From Vandammella animalimorsus (lineage in GTDB: Bacteria > Pseudomonadota > Gammaproteobacteria > Burkholderiales > Burkholderiaceae_C), in assembly GCF_002285285.1 (NCBI RefSeq), contig NZ_NSJF01000008.1:38626-102625 (forward strand): 64,000 nucleotides of DNA, in the 5' to 3' direction. The position numbers and the translations under genes were made by a program. The notes under the pieces were generated by a model. The model was not told the origin of the DNA and ran no database searches. It saw only the letters and a program-made list of their open reading frames with translations. Shown one piece after another: positions 52,646 through 60,856 of this stretch (its first letter is position 1; each line of letters opens with the position of its first letter).

Positions 52646-53518
52646 TCAATCCTGCGTGGCAGGTGGCCGATAGCGCATCAGGCCTTCCTGGGCCACGGAG
52701 GCCACCAACTGCCCCTGCTGGTTGTACAGCGCGCCACGCGCAAAGCCGCGTGCGCCGCTGGCCGAAGGCGAATCCATGTCGTAGAGCAGCCATTCGTCGC
52801 AGCGGAATGGGCGGTGAAACCACATGGCGTGATCCAGGCTCACCGTCTTGAGCCCGGGCATGCCAAAGTGCAGACCATGCGGTCGCAGGGCCACGCCCAG
52901 CAAGCTGAAGTCCGAGATATAGGCCAGCAGCGCTTGATGGATCAACGGATCGTCTGGCACGGGCGCACAGGTACGCAGCCAGACTTGGTTAGTCGGCGGC
53001 AGCGGTCCATGCGCCTTGGTTGTGCGCGGATCGACAAAGCGAATCTCGAACGGCCGCTCCAGCACACTGACTGGTGGATGGTGCGGGCGCGTCTCCTGTG
53101 GCGCAGGCGCAGCGGGCATCGGGCTTTGGTGGTCGGCGCCGGGCTCCTCGCGCTGAAACGAGGCCGACATGTGGAAGATGGCGCGCCCGTGCTGCACGCC
53201 CACTACCCGGCGCGAAGTAAAGCCCTGGCCATCACGCACCGGATCGACCTCGTAGACGATGGGCGCCTGCTTATCGCCGGGCAACAAGAAGTAGCCATGC
53301 AGCGAATGCAGCCGGTGCGTCTGCACCGTGCGCGCTGCCGCCATCAGCGCCTGACCCAGCACCTGGCCGCCGAATACGGCTGGCGCGCCAATGTCGTTGC
53401 TCAGGCCGCGAAACAAGCGCTTTTCCAGCTGCTCAAGCTGCAATTGCGCAATCAACTGCGCCAATGCCTGGCGCCGCTGCGCGTCGTTGGGGAGAGTGGT
53501 GTCAATGTCGGATGCCAT
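52646..53518 (-). CDS. tesB: Acyl-CoA thioesterase II
   Basis: The start at ATG 53518 (MASDIDTTLPNDAQRRQ) gives 290 residues, the TesB length, with two hot-dog domains. Motifs include FGGQVLGQALMAAARTV in the first half, and SLDHAMWFHRPFRCDEWLLYD with the catalytic Asp in the second. It hydrolyses acyl-CoA to free fatty acid and CoA. It is divergent from the DUF3025 gene. Confidence 0.92.
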   Translation of the reverse strand: MASDIDTTLPNDAQRRQALAQLIAQLQLEQLEKRLFRGLSNDIGAPAVFGGQVLGQALMAAARTVQTHRLHSLHGYFLLPGDKQAPIVYEVDPVRDGQGFTSRRVVGVQHGRAIFHMSASFQREEPGADHQSPMPAAPAPQETRPHHPPVSVLERPFEIRFVDPRTTKAHGPLPPTNQVWLRTCAPVPDDPLIHQALLAYISDFSLLGVALRPHGLHFGMPGLKTVSLDHAMWFHRPFRCDEWLLYDMDSPSASGARGFARGALYNQQGQLVASVAQEGLMRYRPPATQD

Positions 53519-53607
53519 GAGGGGAAACTTTGAGATGGTGCAACAGCGCACCCTGCAGGCGCATTATCCAGAAAGCCCGCAGTGCAGAGCCGGCGACAAT
53601 GTCGCCC

Positions 53608-54579
53608 ATGTCGAATGAAACGCCCGCACAGTCCCCTGCCTTGCTGGCCCGGCCTGGTTGCGCTGCGCTGCAACGGCTGGATTGGGCCCAGCCCTGGCTT
53701 GCCCCCTTCGCCCAGCCGTATGGCTTACCGCTGACCCAGGCTGTGCTCGTGCAAGGCCAGCCCGTGCATCAAGCGCTCAACCAAGTGGCTCACCCCGAAC
53801 TCGTGGCCACGGCTTCAGGCGCGGACGCTGGCATGGGCCATGTGCCCGGCCGCCTGGGCGTGCCGCGCTTCGTCGCACAGCAGCAATTGCCCGCTGGCAC
53901 CAGCTACGAAGCCTTTATTCACGCCCACTGGGCCGTGCCCACGCGCGATCACGTGCACGACTTCTTCAACGGCCTGATCTGGCTGCACTTTCCGCGCAGC
54001 AAGGCGCGCCTGAACGCCATCCAGGCCGAGCAAATCCGCCAGCACGGCATCCAGGGCCGGCGCGGCCCGGTGCGCGATGCCTGCACCCTGTTCGACGAAA
54101 ACGGCGCGCTGTTGCTGGCCCCTGAGCCTCTGTGGCAAGCCCTGCTGGCGCGCGATTGGCTGGCCCTGTTCTGGACCTTGCGCCCACTGTGGCGGCAGGC
54201 CTTTCTCGTACTTTTTGGCCACGCGCTGCTGGAGCAACTGTGCACCCCGCGCAAGCCCCTGTGCGCCCATGTGCTGACATTGCCGCTGGCCAGCAACGCG
54301 CCGCTGGCTGCCGCATGGCAGGCCGCGCTGGGCCCGGCCATGGCGCCCGGCCAGGCTGTCCAAGCCGCTCCCGAGCCCGCAGCCTGCGAGCTGCCCCAAT
54401 GCCCAGCCCCCTTGCTGGCCGCCTGGGACCAGGCCCTGAGCGAGGCCCTGCAACCCGAGGCCCTGGCGCACAAGCCGCTGACGCCGCTGCCCGTGCTGGG
54501 CCTGCCCGGCTGGTGGCCCGCCAACGCCCAGCGCGTCTTCTATGAAGATCCCCAGGTCTTCCGCCCGCCCAGGTGGTGA
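53608..54579 (+). CDS. DUF3025 domain-containing protein
   Basis: ATG 53608 gives 323 residues; ATG 53599 is an equal alternative. The family signature is HAHWAVPTRDHVHDFFNGLIW and FPRSKARLNAIQAEQI (about 118-155), plus RRGPVRDACTLFDENGALLL. DUF3025 is common in Burkholderiales and has no known function. The C-terminal third is Ala/Pro-rich and ends GWWPANAQRVFYEDPQVFRP, a conserved end of the family. Confidence 0.85.
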   Translation: MSNETPAQSPALLARPGCAALQRLDWAQPWLAPFAQPYGLPLTQAVLVQGQPVHQALNQVAHPELVATASGADAGMGHVPGRLGVPRFVAQQQLPAGTSYEAFIHAHWAVPTRDHVHDFFNGLIWLHFPRSKARLNAIQAEQIRQHGIQGRRGPVRDACTLFDENGALLLAPEPLWQALLARDWLALFWTLRPLWRQAFLVLFGHALLEQLCTPRKPLCAHVLTLPLASNAPLAAAWQAALGPAMAPGQAVQAAPEPAACELPQCPAPLLAAWDQALSEALQPEALAHKPLTPLPVLGLPGWWPANAQRVFYEDPQVFRPPRW

Positions 54580-54601
54580 CCAGACGGTGATCCTGGGCCT
54601 A

Positions 54602-54629
54602 CTTGAAAACCGCTGGCATGCCACCATCT
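54602..54629 (+). promoter_or_regulatory. Sigma-32-type heat-shock promoter of htpX
   Basis: CTTGAAA (54602-54608) is a perfect sigma-32 -35 element. CACCATCT (54622-54629) matches the -10 consensus CCCCATNT at all but one position, with 13 bp between. It lies 59 bp upstream of the htpX start, a natural place. HtpX is a heat-shock protease in E. coli, which supports the call. Confidence 0.7.
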
Positions 54630-54688
54630 GCCAGTGTTCGCATGGCGCGCAGGCGCCGTGGCCATTTTGACCAAGGAGGTTCCCCACC

Positions 54689-55549
54689 ATGCAGCGCATT
54701 CTTCTTTTTGTTGCCACCAACCTGGCCGTTGTGCTGGTGCTGGGGGTGGTGACCAGCCTGCTCGGGCTGGATCGCGGCAGCCAGGCTGGCCTGTTGGTCA
54801 TGGCCCTGGTCATGGGCTTTGGCGGTTCGTTGATCTCGCTGATGCTGTCCAAGACCATGGCCATTCGCGGCATGGGCGTGCGCCTGATCAATGAGCCCAG
54901 CAACCGTGACGAGGCCTGGATCGTCGAGACCGTGCGCCGCTTTGCCGACAAGGCTGGCATTCAAATGCCGGACGTGGGCATTTACGATGGGCCTGCCAAT
55001 GCCTTTGCCACGGGCGCGCGCCGCGATGCGGCGCTGGTGGCCGTTTCCACCGGGCTGTTGCAAAGCATGACGCACGAGGAGGTCGAGGCCGTCATCGGCC
55101 ATGAGGTGGCTCACGTGGCCAATGGCGACATGGTGACGATGGCGCTGATCCAGGGCGTGATGAACACCTTTGTGATCTACATCTCGCGGGTGGTGGGCGC
55201 GCTGGTCGATGCCTTTTTGCAGCGCGGCAATGAGCGCGGCGGCCAGGCAGGCATGGGGCCGGGCTACTACCTGACGGTGTTCGTCATGGATGCGCTGCTG
55301 GGCGTGCTGGCGGCGATCATCGTGGCCTGGTTCAGCCGCCGGCGTGAGTTCCGCGCCGATGCGGGCGCGGCGCAAATGATGGGCCAGCCGGTGTCAATGC
55401 AGCGCGCGCTGGCGCGGCTGGGCAATATCAACACGCAGGATTTGCCCAAGGGGTTGGCGTCGATGGGCATCTCCGGCGCCATGGGCAAGCTGTTCAGCTC
55501 GCACCCGCCGTTGGAGGAGCGCATCATGGCGCTGCAAAAACTCCAGTGA
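54689..55549 (+). CDS. htpX: Membrane metalloprotease HtpX
   Basis: The protein has 286 residues with four membrane helices (about 4-22, 32-52, 155-175, 190-210). The zinc site is H138-E-V-A-H142, with the third ligand Glu in [13 protein letters not shown] strong AAGGAGG ribosome-binding site precedes the start, and a sigma-32-type promoter lies upstream. HtpX degrades misfolded inner-membrane proteins together with FtsH, in keeping with the envelope-stress theme of the window. Confidence 0.95.
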   Translation: MQRILLFVATNLAVVLVLGVVTSLLGLDRGSQAGLLVMALVMGFGGSLISLMLSKTMAIRGMGVRLINEPSNRDEAWIVETVRRFADKAGIQMPDVGIYDGPANAFATGARRDAALVAVSTGLLQSMTHEEVEAVIGHEVAHVANGDMVTMALIQGVMNTFVIYISRVVGALVDAFLQRGNERGGQAGMGPGYYLTVFVMDALLGVLAAIIVAWFSRRREFRADAGAAQMMGQPVSMQRALARLGNINTQDLPKGLASMGISGAMGKLFSSHPPLEERIMALQKLQ

Positions 55550-55608
55550 TGCTTCAGTGATGCCTTCATGGGGCTGCCGAGTCGTTCGGCGCTGGCAGCC
55601 CCTGACCA

Positions 55609-55655
55609 ACAAGGCCCGCTGCCCCAGCCACGTGCATTGGGCCAGCGGGCCTTGT
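55609..55655 (+). terminator. Long stem-loop after htpX
   Basis: ACAAGGCCCGCTG (55609-55621) and CAGCGGGCCTTGT (55643-55655) form a perfect 13-bp stem with a 21-base loop. A second perfect 9-bp stem, GGGGCTGCC/GGCAGCCCC, lies at 55570-55602. Neither has a long T-run, so termination is probable but not certain. Confidence 0.55.
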
Positions 55656-55737
55656 GCTGTTTGGCGCTGGGCGTGCCGGCCTTCCTTTAGGATGCGTGCT
55701 GCGCCGCCCCTGCGGCGCGCACTGATTGCGCTACGCC

Positions 55738-56553
55738 ATGCTGACCTATCCAAACATCGACCCTGTTGCGTTTTCCATCGGGCCCCTGTCCGTGCACTGG
55801 TACGGGCTGACTTATCTGGTGGGCTTTGTGCTGTTTGTCGTGCTGGGCCGCCTGCGGCTGCGGCACCCGCCGTATGCGCAGCTGGTGCAGCAGGGCCAGT
55901 GGCAGGTGCGCGATGTGGAGGATTTGCTCTTCATCGGCGTGCTGTGCATCATCATCGGCGGCCGCTTGGGCTACGTGCTGTTCTACAAGCCGGGCTATTA
56001 CCTGGCCCACCCGCTGGAGATCCCGCTGATCAACAAGGGCGGTATGGCCTTTCACGGCGCGCTGCTGGGCTCTATCGTGGCCATGGTGTGGTTTGCCGTG
56101 ACGCGCCGGCGGCCGTTCTGGCAGGTGGCCGATTTCGTCGCGCCCTGCGTGCCGTTGGGCTTTGCCGCTGGGCGCATCGGCAATTTCATCAATGGCGAGC
56201 TCTGGGGGCGGCTGGCCTCGCCCGATCTGCCCTGGGGCATGGTGTTTCCGCACAGCGGCAGCATGCAGCCGCGCCATCCCTCGCAGCTGTACCAGTTCCT
56301 GCTCGAAGGGGTGTTGCTGTTCGTGATTCTGTGGCTGTTCGCCCGCAAGAAGCATGCCCAGGGCCGGGTGGCGGCGCTGTTCCTGATGGGCTATGGCAGC
56401 CTGCGCTTCGTGGCCGAGTTCTTCCGCGAGCCCGATGCCTTCCTGGGGCTGCTGCCGCTGGGCATGAGCATGGGCCAATGGCTGTGCGTGCCGATGATTG
56501 CCGCCGGTGCGGGCGTGTGGATCTGGGCCGGGCGGCGCGCGCAGGCGCACTGA
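55738..56553 (+). CDS. lgt: Prolipoprotein diacylglyceryl transferase
   Basis: The start at ATG 55738 ([20 protein letters not shown]) gives 271 residues, the usual Lgt length. Seven membrane helices hold the conserved [23 protein letters not shown] and the signature [14 protein letters not shown]. Lgt adds diacylglycerol to the lipobox Cys of prelipoproteins such as the MlaA encoded in this window. It has no close operon partner. Confidence 0.95.
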   Translation: MLTYPNIDPVAFSIGPLSVHWYGLTYLVGFVLFVVLGRLRLRHPPYAQLVQQGQWQVRDVEDLLFIGVLCIIIGGRLGYVLFYKPGYYLAHPLEIPLINKGGMAFHGALLGSIVAMVWFAVTRRRPFWQVADFVAPCVPLGFAAGRIGNFINGELWGRLASPDLPWGMVFPHSGSMQPRHPSQLYQFLLEGVLLFVILWLFARKKHAQGRVAALFLMGYGSLRFVAEFFREPDAFLGLLPLGMSMGQWLCVPMIAAGAGVWIWAGRRAQAH

Positions 56554-56673
56554 GGGCGCGCTTTGGCTCAGGCCGGCTTTACGCGGCCTTTACCCGCAGG
56601 ACAAACGCTGCGCGGCAAGCCGGGCGATAGTGCCTGGCTGTGTCACCGTCCACTGACTGCAAGATCACCTGCC

Positions 56674-57396
56674 ATGACCACCCCTGTTTTGATGATCGAA
56701 GACGATGCGCGCCTGGCGGCCATGGTGTCGGAGTATTTGGCCCAATCGGGCTACCGTGTCGAGCACGCGCCCGATGCCCACACCGGCCTGGCCGCCCTGC
56801 AGGGGCGCGGCGCGGGGCCAGCGCCCGAGCTGGTGGTTCTGGATTTGATGTTGCCTGACATGGACGGGCTGGAGGTTTGCCGCAGGCTGCGCGCCTTGCC
56901 TGGCGCGACCGCGCAGCTGCCCGTGCTGATGCTCACGGCCAAGGGCGACCCCATGGATCGCGTCATCGGCCTGGAGATTGGCGCCGACGATTACCTGCCC
57001 AAGCCTTTCGAGCCACGCGAGCTGCTGGCGCGCATCCGCGCCCTGCTGCGCCGCCGCCAGGCTGGCACTGTGCAGCAGACTGTGCCTGAGACCATGCGCT
57101 TTGGCTCGTTGGAGATCGACCGCAGCGCGCGCACGGTGACGATTGCTGCGCAGCCCGTGGAGCTGACCTCCTACCAGTTCGACCTGTTGGTGACGCTGGC
57201 CGAGCGCGCCGGGCGCGTGCTCACGCGCGACCAAATCATGGAGGCCGTGCGCGGCCGCGAGCTCGAAGCCTTCGACCGTTCCATCGACGTGCACATCGGC
57301 CGCATTCGCGCCGCCATCGAGAGCGACCTGAAGAACCCGCGCCGCATCCTCACCGTGCGCGGCGTGGGCTACGTGTTTGCCAAGCAGCAGGACTGA
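56674..57396 (+). CDS. OmpR-family response regulator
   Basis: The start at ATG 56674 (MTTPVLMIEDDARLAAMVSE) gives 240 residues. The receiver domain has acidic pocket EDD (9-11), phospho-acceptor Asp57 in VVLDLMLPDMDG and Lys in DDYLPKPFEP. The C-terminal winged helix has RVLTRDQIMEAVRGRE and VDVHIGRIRAAIE. It is paired with the sensor kinase gene 68 bp downstream. It resembles RstA, but the signal and targets are unknown. Confidence 0.9.
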   Translation: MTTPVLMIEDDARLAAMVSEYLAQSGYRVEHAPDAHTGLAALQGRGAGPAPELVVLDLMLPDMDGLEVCRRLRALPGATAQLPVLMLTAKGDPMDRVIGLEIGADDYLPKPFEPRELLARIRALLRRRQAGTVQQTVPETMRFGSLEIDRSARTVTIAAQPVELTSYQFDLLVTLAERAGRVLTRDQIMEAVRGRELEAFDRSIDVHIGRIRAAIESDLKNPRRILTVRGVGYVFAKQQD

Positions 57397-57464
57397 GCTG
57401 CCGCGCATCACTGGCCGTCGCGGCCGGTGCCTCCGTTATCCAGCACAGGTTTTCGCACTATCCC

Positions 57465-58718
57465 ATGGCGCTTCGCAACCCCTTTTCCCAGCGCATGTAC
57501 CTGCGCATCTGGCTGGCCGTGGTCGGCTGCGTGGCCGTGCTCATGCTGGCCGTGGGCTGGGGCTGGCGCGTGGCTGAGGAGCGCCGCGAACAGGCGCGCG
57601 TGATCGTGCCGCGCGAAGTGGTGATCAGCCGCGTGGACCGCAGCGAGCCGCCCATCCGTGGCGTTTCGGTCTTCATCCCCAGTGACGAGCCGGGCTTCAA
57701 GCTCGGCATCACCACAGAGCAAGGGCGTGAATACATTGCCAGTTTCGCGCCGCGCAACGACCGCCCGCCGCGCCCGCCGCAAAACGGCTGGTCCTTCTGG
57801 GCGCTGCCGCCCTTTGGCTACCTGTGGCTGCTGGGCCTGGTGGGCCTGTCGGTGATCATCGGCGTGTTCCCCATCATTCGCCACCTGATGAAGCGCCTGG
57901 AGACGTTGCGCCTGGGCGTGCAGAAATTCGGCGAGGGCGACCTCAGCGTGCGCATCCCCGTCGATGGCCAGGATGAGGTGGCCGAACTGGCCGGCCAGTT
58001 CAACGCCGCCGCCGCTCGTATCCAGACCCTGGTGCGCTCGCACAAGGCGCTGCTGGCCAATGCCTCGCACGAGCTGCGCTCGCCGCTGGCGCGCATCCGC
58101 ATGGGCCTGGAGCTGGCCGAGCACGGCCCGCCCTCGGGTGCGGCGCGCCAGGAAATCCAGCGCAACATCGCCGAGCTGGATCAGCTCATCGACGAAATCC
58201 TGCTGGCCAGCCGTCTGGACCTGGCCGAAGACTCGGCGCTGGCGCTCGAAACGGTGGATCTCATCGGCCTGGCCGCTGAGGAAAGCGCCCGCATCGGCGC
58301 GGAGATGGACATCGACACCGGCGGCGCGGCGCCAGCCATGGACATCCTGGGCGACGCCAAACTGCTGCGGCGTGCATTGCGCAATCTGCTGGAAAACGCG
58401 CGTCGCTACAGCCAGGGAGCGATCGAGCTGGTGCTGCAGGACCAAGGCGCGCACATCGCCATCCACGTGCACGACCGCGGCCCGGGCGTGCCCGAGGCGC
58501 TGCGCGAGCGCATCTTCGAGCCCTTCTACCGCGCCCCCGGCGCCAGCGAACGCAGTGGCGGCGTGGGCCTGGGCCTGGCGCTGGTCAAGACCATTGCGCA
58601 GCGCCACGGCGGCAGCGTGCGCTGCGCACCGCGCGCAGGCGGCGGCAGCAGCTTCACGCTCACCCTGCCGCGCATGGCCCAGCCCGCCGCCCCAGCCGCA
58701 GGCGTTGGGCTGAAGTGA
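57465..58718 (+). CDS. Two-component sensor histidine kinase
   Basis: The protein has 417 residues. Two membrane helices (about 12-34 and 118-140) flank a periplasmic domain of ~80 residues rich in Arg and Pro. A HAMP domain (about 140-192) leads to the DHp helix with His202 in LLANASHELRSPLARIRMG. The ATPase domain has NLLENARRYS, DRGPGVPE and GVGLGLALVK. It is the partner of the OmpR-type regulator upstream; the stimulus is unknown. Confidence 0.9.
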   Translation: MALRNPFSQRMYLRIWLAVVGCVAVLMLAVGWGWRVAEERREQARVIVPREVVISRVDRSEPPIRGVSVFIPSDEPGFKLGITTEQGREYIASFAPRNDRPPRPPQNGWSFWALPPFGYLWLLGLVGLSVIIGVFPIIRHLMKRLETLRLGVQKFGEGDLSVRIPVDGQDEVAELAGQFNAAAARIQTLVRSHKALLANASHELRSPLARIRMGLELAEHGPPSGAARQEIQRNIAELDQLIDEILLASRLDLAEDSALALETVDLIGLAAEESARIGAEMDIDTGGAAPAMDILGDAKLLRRALRNLLENARRYSQGAIELVLQDQGAHIAIHVHDRGPGVPEALRERIFEPFYRAPGASERSGGVGLGLALVKTIAQRHGGSVRCAPRAGGGSSFTLTLPRMAQPAAPAAGVGLK

Positions 58719-58846
58719 ACCCAGGGCGATTTGCTCGGGTTCAGGCCACGGTTGCAGCCTGCTGAAGATAATGCACGCTTCGTTTTTTTCGCCGGGTGCG
58801 CATGCCATCGCTGCCTTGCGCGGCCCGCCTTCAGGAGTCTTCATCC

Positions 58847-59794
58847 ATGTCCCACACCAACGCCTCGGCCCAGCAAGTGCGGCCGTGGCTGATCGCCCTG
58901 CAGAAAACCATCGTCGATGCCTTGCAGCACATCGAAGACCAAGCCGGCAGCGGCGTGCAGTTCGTGCGCGAGCCCTGGCAGAAATCGGCCGATGAGCCGC
59001 TGCAAGGCGATGGCATCACCTGCATCATCGAAGGCGGCCAGGTGTTCGAGCGCGCCGGCTGCGGCTTCTCGCACGTGCGCGGCGCGGCGCTGCCGCCATC
59101 TGCCACGCAAAAGCGCCCCGAGCTGGCCGGCGCCCCTTTCGAGGCGTTGGGCGTGTCGCTGGTGTTCCACCCGCGCAACCCCTACGTGCCCACGGTACAC
59201 ATGAATGTGCGCATGCTCTCTGCCCTGCCAGCGCAGGGCCAGGCGGTGAGCTGGTTTGGCGGTGGCATGGATCTGACGCCCTATTACGCCTATGAGGAGG
59301 ACGCGCAGCACTTCCACCGTGTTTGCCAGGCCAGCCTTGCGCCCTTTGGCGCAGACAAATACCCGCGCTTCAAAACCTGGTGCGACGAGTACTTCTACCT
59401 CAAGCACCGTGGCGAGCAGCGTGGCATCGGCGGCATCTTCTACGACGATCTGTCCGAGCTGGGCTTTGAAGGCGGCTTTGCACTGATGCAGTCCGTGGGC
59501 GAGCACTTTCTGCAGGCCTACCTGCCCATCGTCGAGCGGCGCATGCACCAGCCCTGGGGCGAGCGCGAGCGCGCCTTCCAGCTCTACCGCCGTGGGCGCT
59601 ATGTGGAGTTCAACCTGGTCTTCGACCGTGGCACGCACTTCGGCCTGCAATCGGGCGGGCGCACCGAATCCATTTTGCTGTCCATGCCGCCACTGGCCAG
59701 CTGGGCCTATCAGCAGCGCTTCGAGCCCGGCTCGCCCGAGGCCGAGCTGACGCAGAAATTCCTCGTGCGCCGCGACTGGTTGGAACAGGGCTGA
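58847..59794 (+). CDS. hemF: Oxygen-dependent coproporphyrinogen III oxidase
   Basis: The start at ATG 58847 ([20 protein letters not shown]) gives 315 residues. Motifs include [34 protein letters not shown] and [13 protein letters not shown], all typical of HemF. It decarboxylates coproporphyrinogen III to protoporphyrinogen IX in haem synthesis and needs O2. In related genomes nadD follows hemF; here rsfS follows directly. Confidence 0.95.
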   Translation: MSHTNASAQQVRPWLIALQKTIVDALQHIEDQAGSGVQFVREPWQKSADEPLQGDGITCIIEGGQVFERAGCGFSHVRGAALPPSATQKRPELAGAPFEALGVSLVFHPRNPYVPTVHMNVRMLSALPAQGQAVSWFGGGMDLTPYYAYEEDAQHFHRVCQASLAPFGADKYPRFKTWCDEYFYLKHRGEQRGIGGIFYDDLSELGFEGGFALMQSVGEHFLQAYLPIVERRMHQPWGERERAFQLYRRGRYVEFNLVFDRGTHFGLQSGGRTESILLSMPPLASWAYQQRFEPGSPEAELTQKFLVRRDWLEQG

Positions 59795-59898
59795 ACGCCC
59801 GCCCCGGAACAGACGCAGCAAAGGGGGCTGCGGTACACTGGCGCGCCGGGCTTTGCCCAGGGGCTCTTGACCGCATTGATTCGCACACCGCACACCGC

Positions 59899-60633
59899 AT
59901 GAAAATCCTCAGTGAGACCACCGCCAAACGCCACCTGAGCAAGCTGCAGGCCGCCATCGTCGATGGCCTGGAAGACATCAAGGCGCAGGACATCCAGGTG
60001 TTCGACACGGCGCACCTCTCGCCCCTGTTCGAGCGCGTCATCGTCGCCACCGCCACTTCCTCGCGCCAGACCAAGGCGCTGGCGGCCAGCGTGCGCGACA
60101 AGGTGCGCGAAGCCGGCTTCGACAAGCCGCGCGTCGAGGGCGAGGACAACGGCGAATGGGTCATCGTCGATTGCGGCAGCATCGTTGCGCACATCATGCA
60201 GCCGGCCATCCGGCAGTACTACCGCCTGGAAGAAATCTGGGGCGACAAGCCGGTCAAAAAGGCCAAGCCCAAGACCCAGCCCGCCGCCACTGCCGCTGAG
60301 GATGCAGACGCAGCCGATGCCAAGGCCCCGGCCAAGCGCCCGACCGCCGTCAAGAAGGCCGCAGTGAAAAAAACGGCTGCAAAGACCACCACCAAGACCG
60401 CTGCAAAAACTGCCGCAAAGACCACGGCAAAAACCACTGCGAAAAGCGCAGCCAAGGCGCCCGCCAAAACTGCGGCAAAAACCGCAGTGAAAACCCCTGC
60501 CAAGACGGCGGCCAAAACCTCCGCTGCCAAGGCTCCGGTGAAGAAGCTCACCGTCAAGACCACCAAGGCCGCAGCCAAGAAAAGCCCCGCTGCCGCAGCG
60601 AAAAAAACCGCTGCCCGCAAGGCTGGGGCATAA
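59899..60633 (+). CDS. rsfS: Ribosomal silencing factor RsfS with long basic tail
   Basis: The protein has 244 residues, about twice the family's usual length. Residues 1-113 are a normal RsfS/Iojap domain (LQAAIVDGLEDIKAQDIQVFD, VIVATATSSRQTKALA, WVIVDCGSIVAHIM). RsfS binds ribosomal protein L14 and blocks subunit joining in starvation. Residues ~115-244 are almost only Lys, Ala, Thr and Pro in repeats such as KTAAK and KTPAK, like histone H1 or AlgP. This tail could bind nucleic acid, for example rRNA. A TACACT hexamer at 59835 may be its -10 box. Confidence 0.9.
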   Translation: MKILSETTAKRHLSKLQAAIVDGLEDIKAQDIQVFDTAHLSPLFERVIVATATSSRQTKALAASVRDKVREAGFDKPRVEGEDNGEWVIVDCGSIVAHIMQPAIRQYYRLEEIWGDKPVKKAKPKTQPAATAAEDADAADAKAPAKRPTAVKKAAVKKTAAKTTTKTAAKTAAKTTAKTTAKSAAKAPAKTAAKTAVKTPAKTAAKTSAAKAPVKKLTVKTTKAAAKKSPAAAAKKTAARKAGA

Positions 60634-60640
60634 GCCCTGA

Positions 60641-60803
60641 GAACCTGTTCAAAATCTCTGCACGGTGTGCACGCAGCGGATTTGGGCGGTCTGCTGCTGA
60701 GTTACAAAGCCTCGCCATGGCTTCGGCTATGGCTGCGTTTTGGGCCTTGCTGCCCATCCCAAACCGTTTCCTGCCCACTCGCACCGAGATTTTGAACAGG
60801 TTC
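60641..60803. mobile_element. 163-bp MITE-like element with 18-bp inverted terminal repeats
   Basis: GAACCTGTTCAAAATCTC (60641-60658) and its exact reverse complement (60786-60803) bound a 163-bp segment between rsfS and tldD. There is no coding capacity and no clear target-site duplication. It looks like a non-autonomous element whose transposase is encoded elsewhere. The same ends occur at 18427-18444, and in diverged form at 1503, 15554 and 62405. Confidence 0.7.
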
Positions 60804-60856
60804 TGGGCGCCAGGGGGCTCGGCAGCGGCGCGCCAGCCCTCCTACAATCTGGCGCC

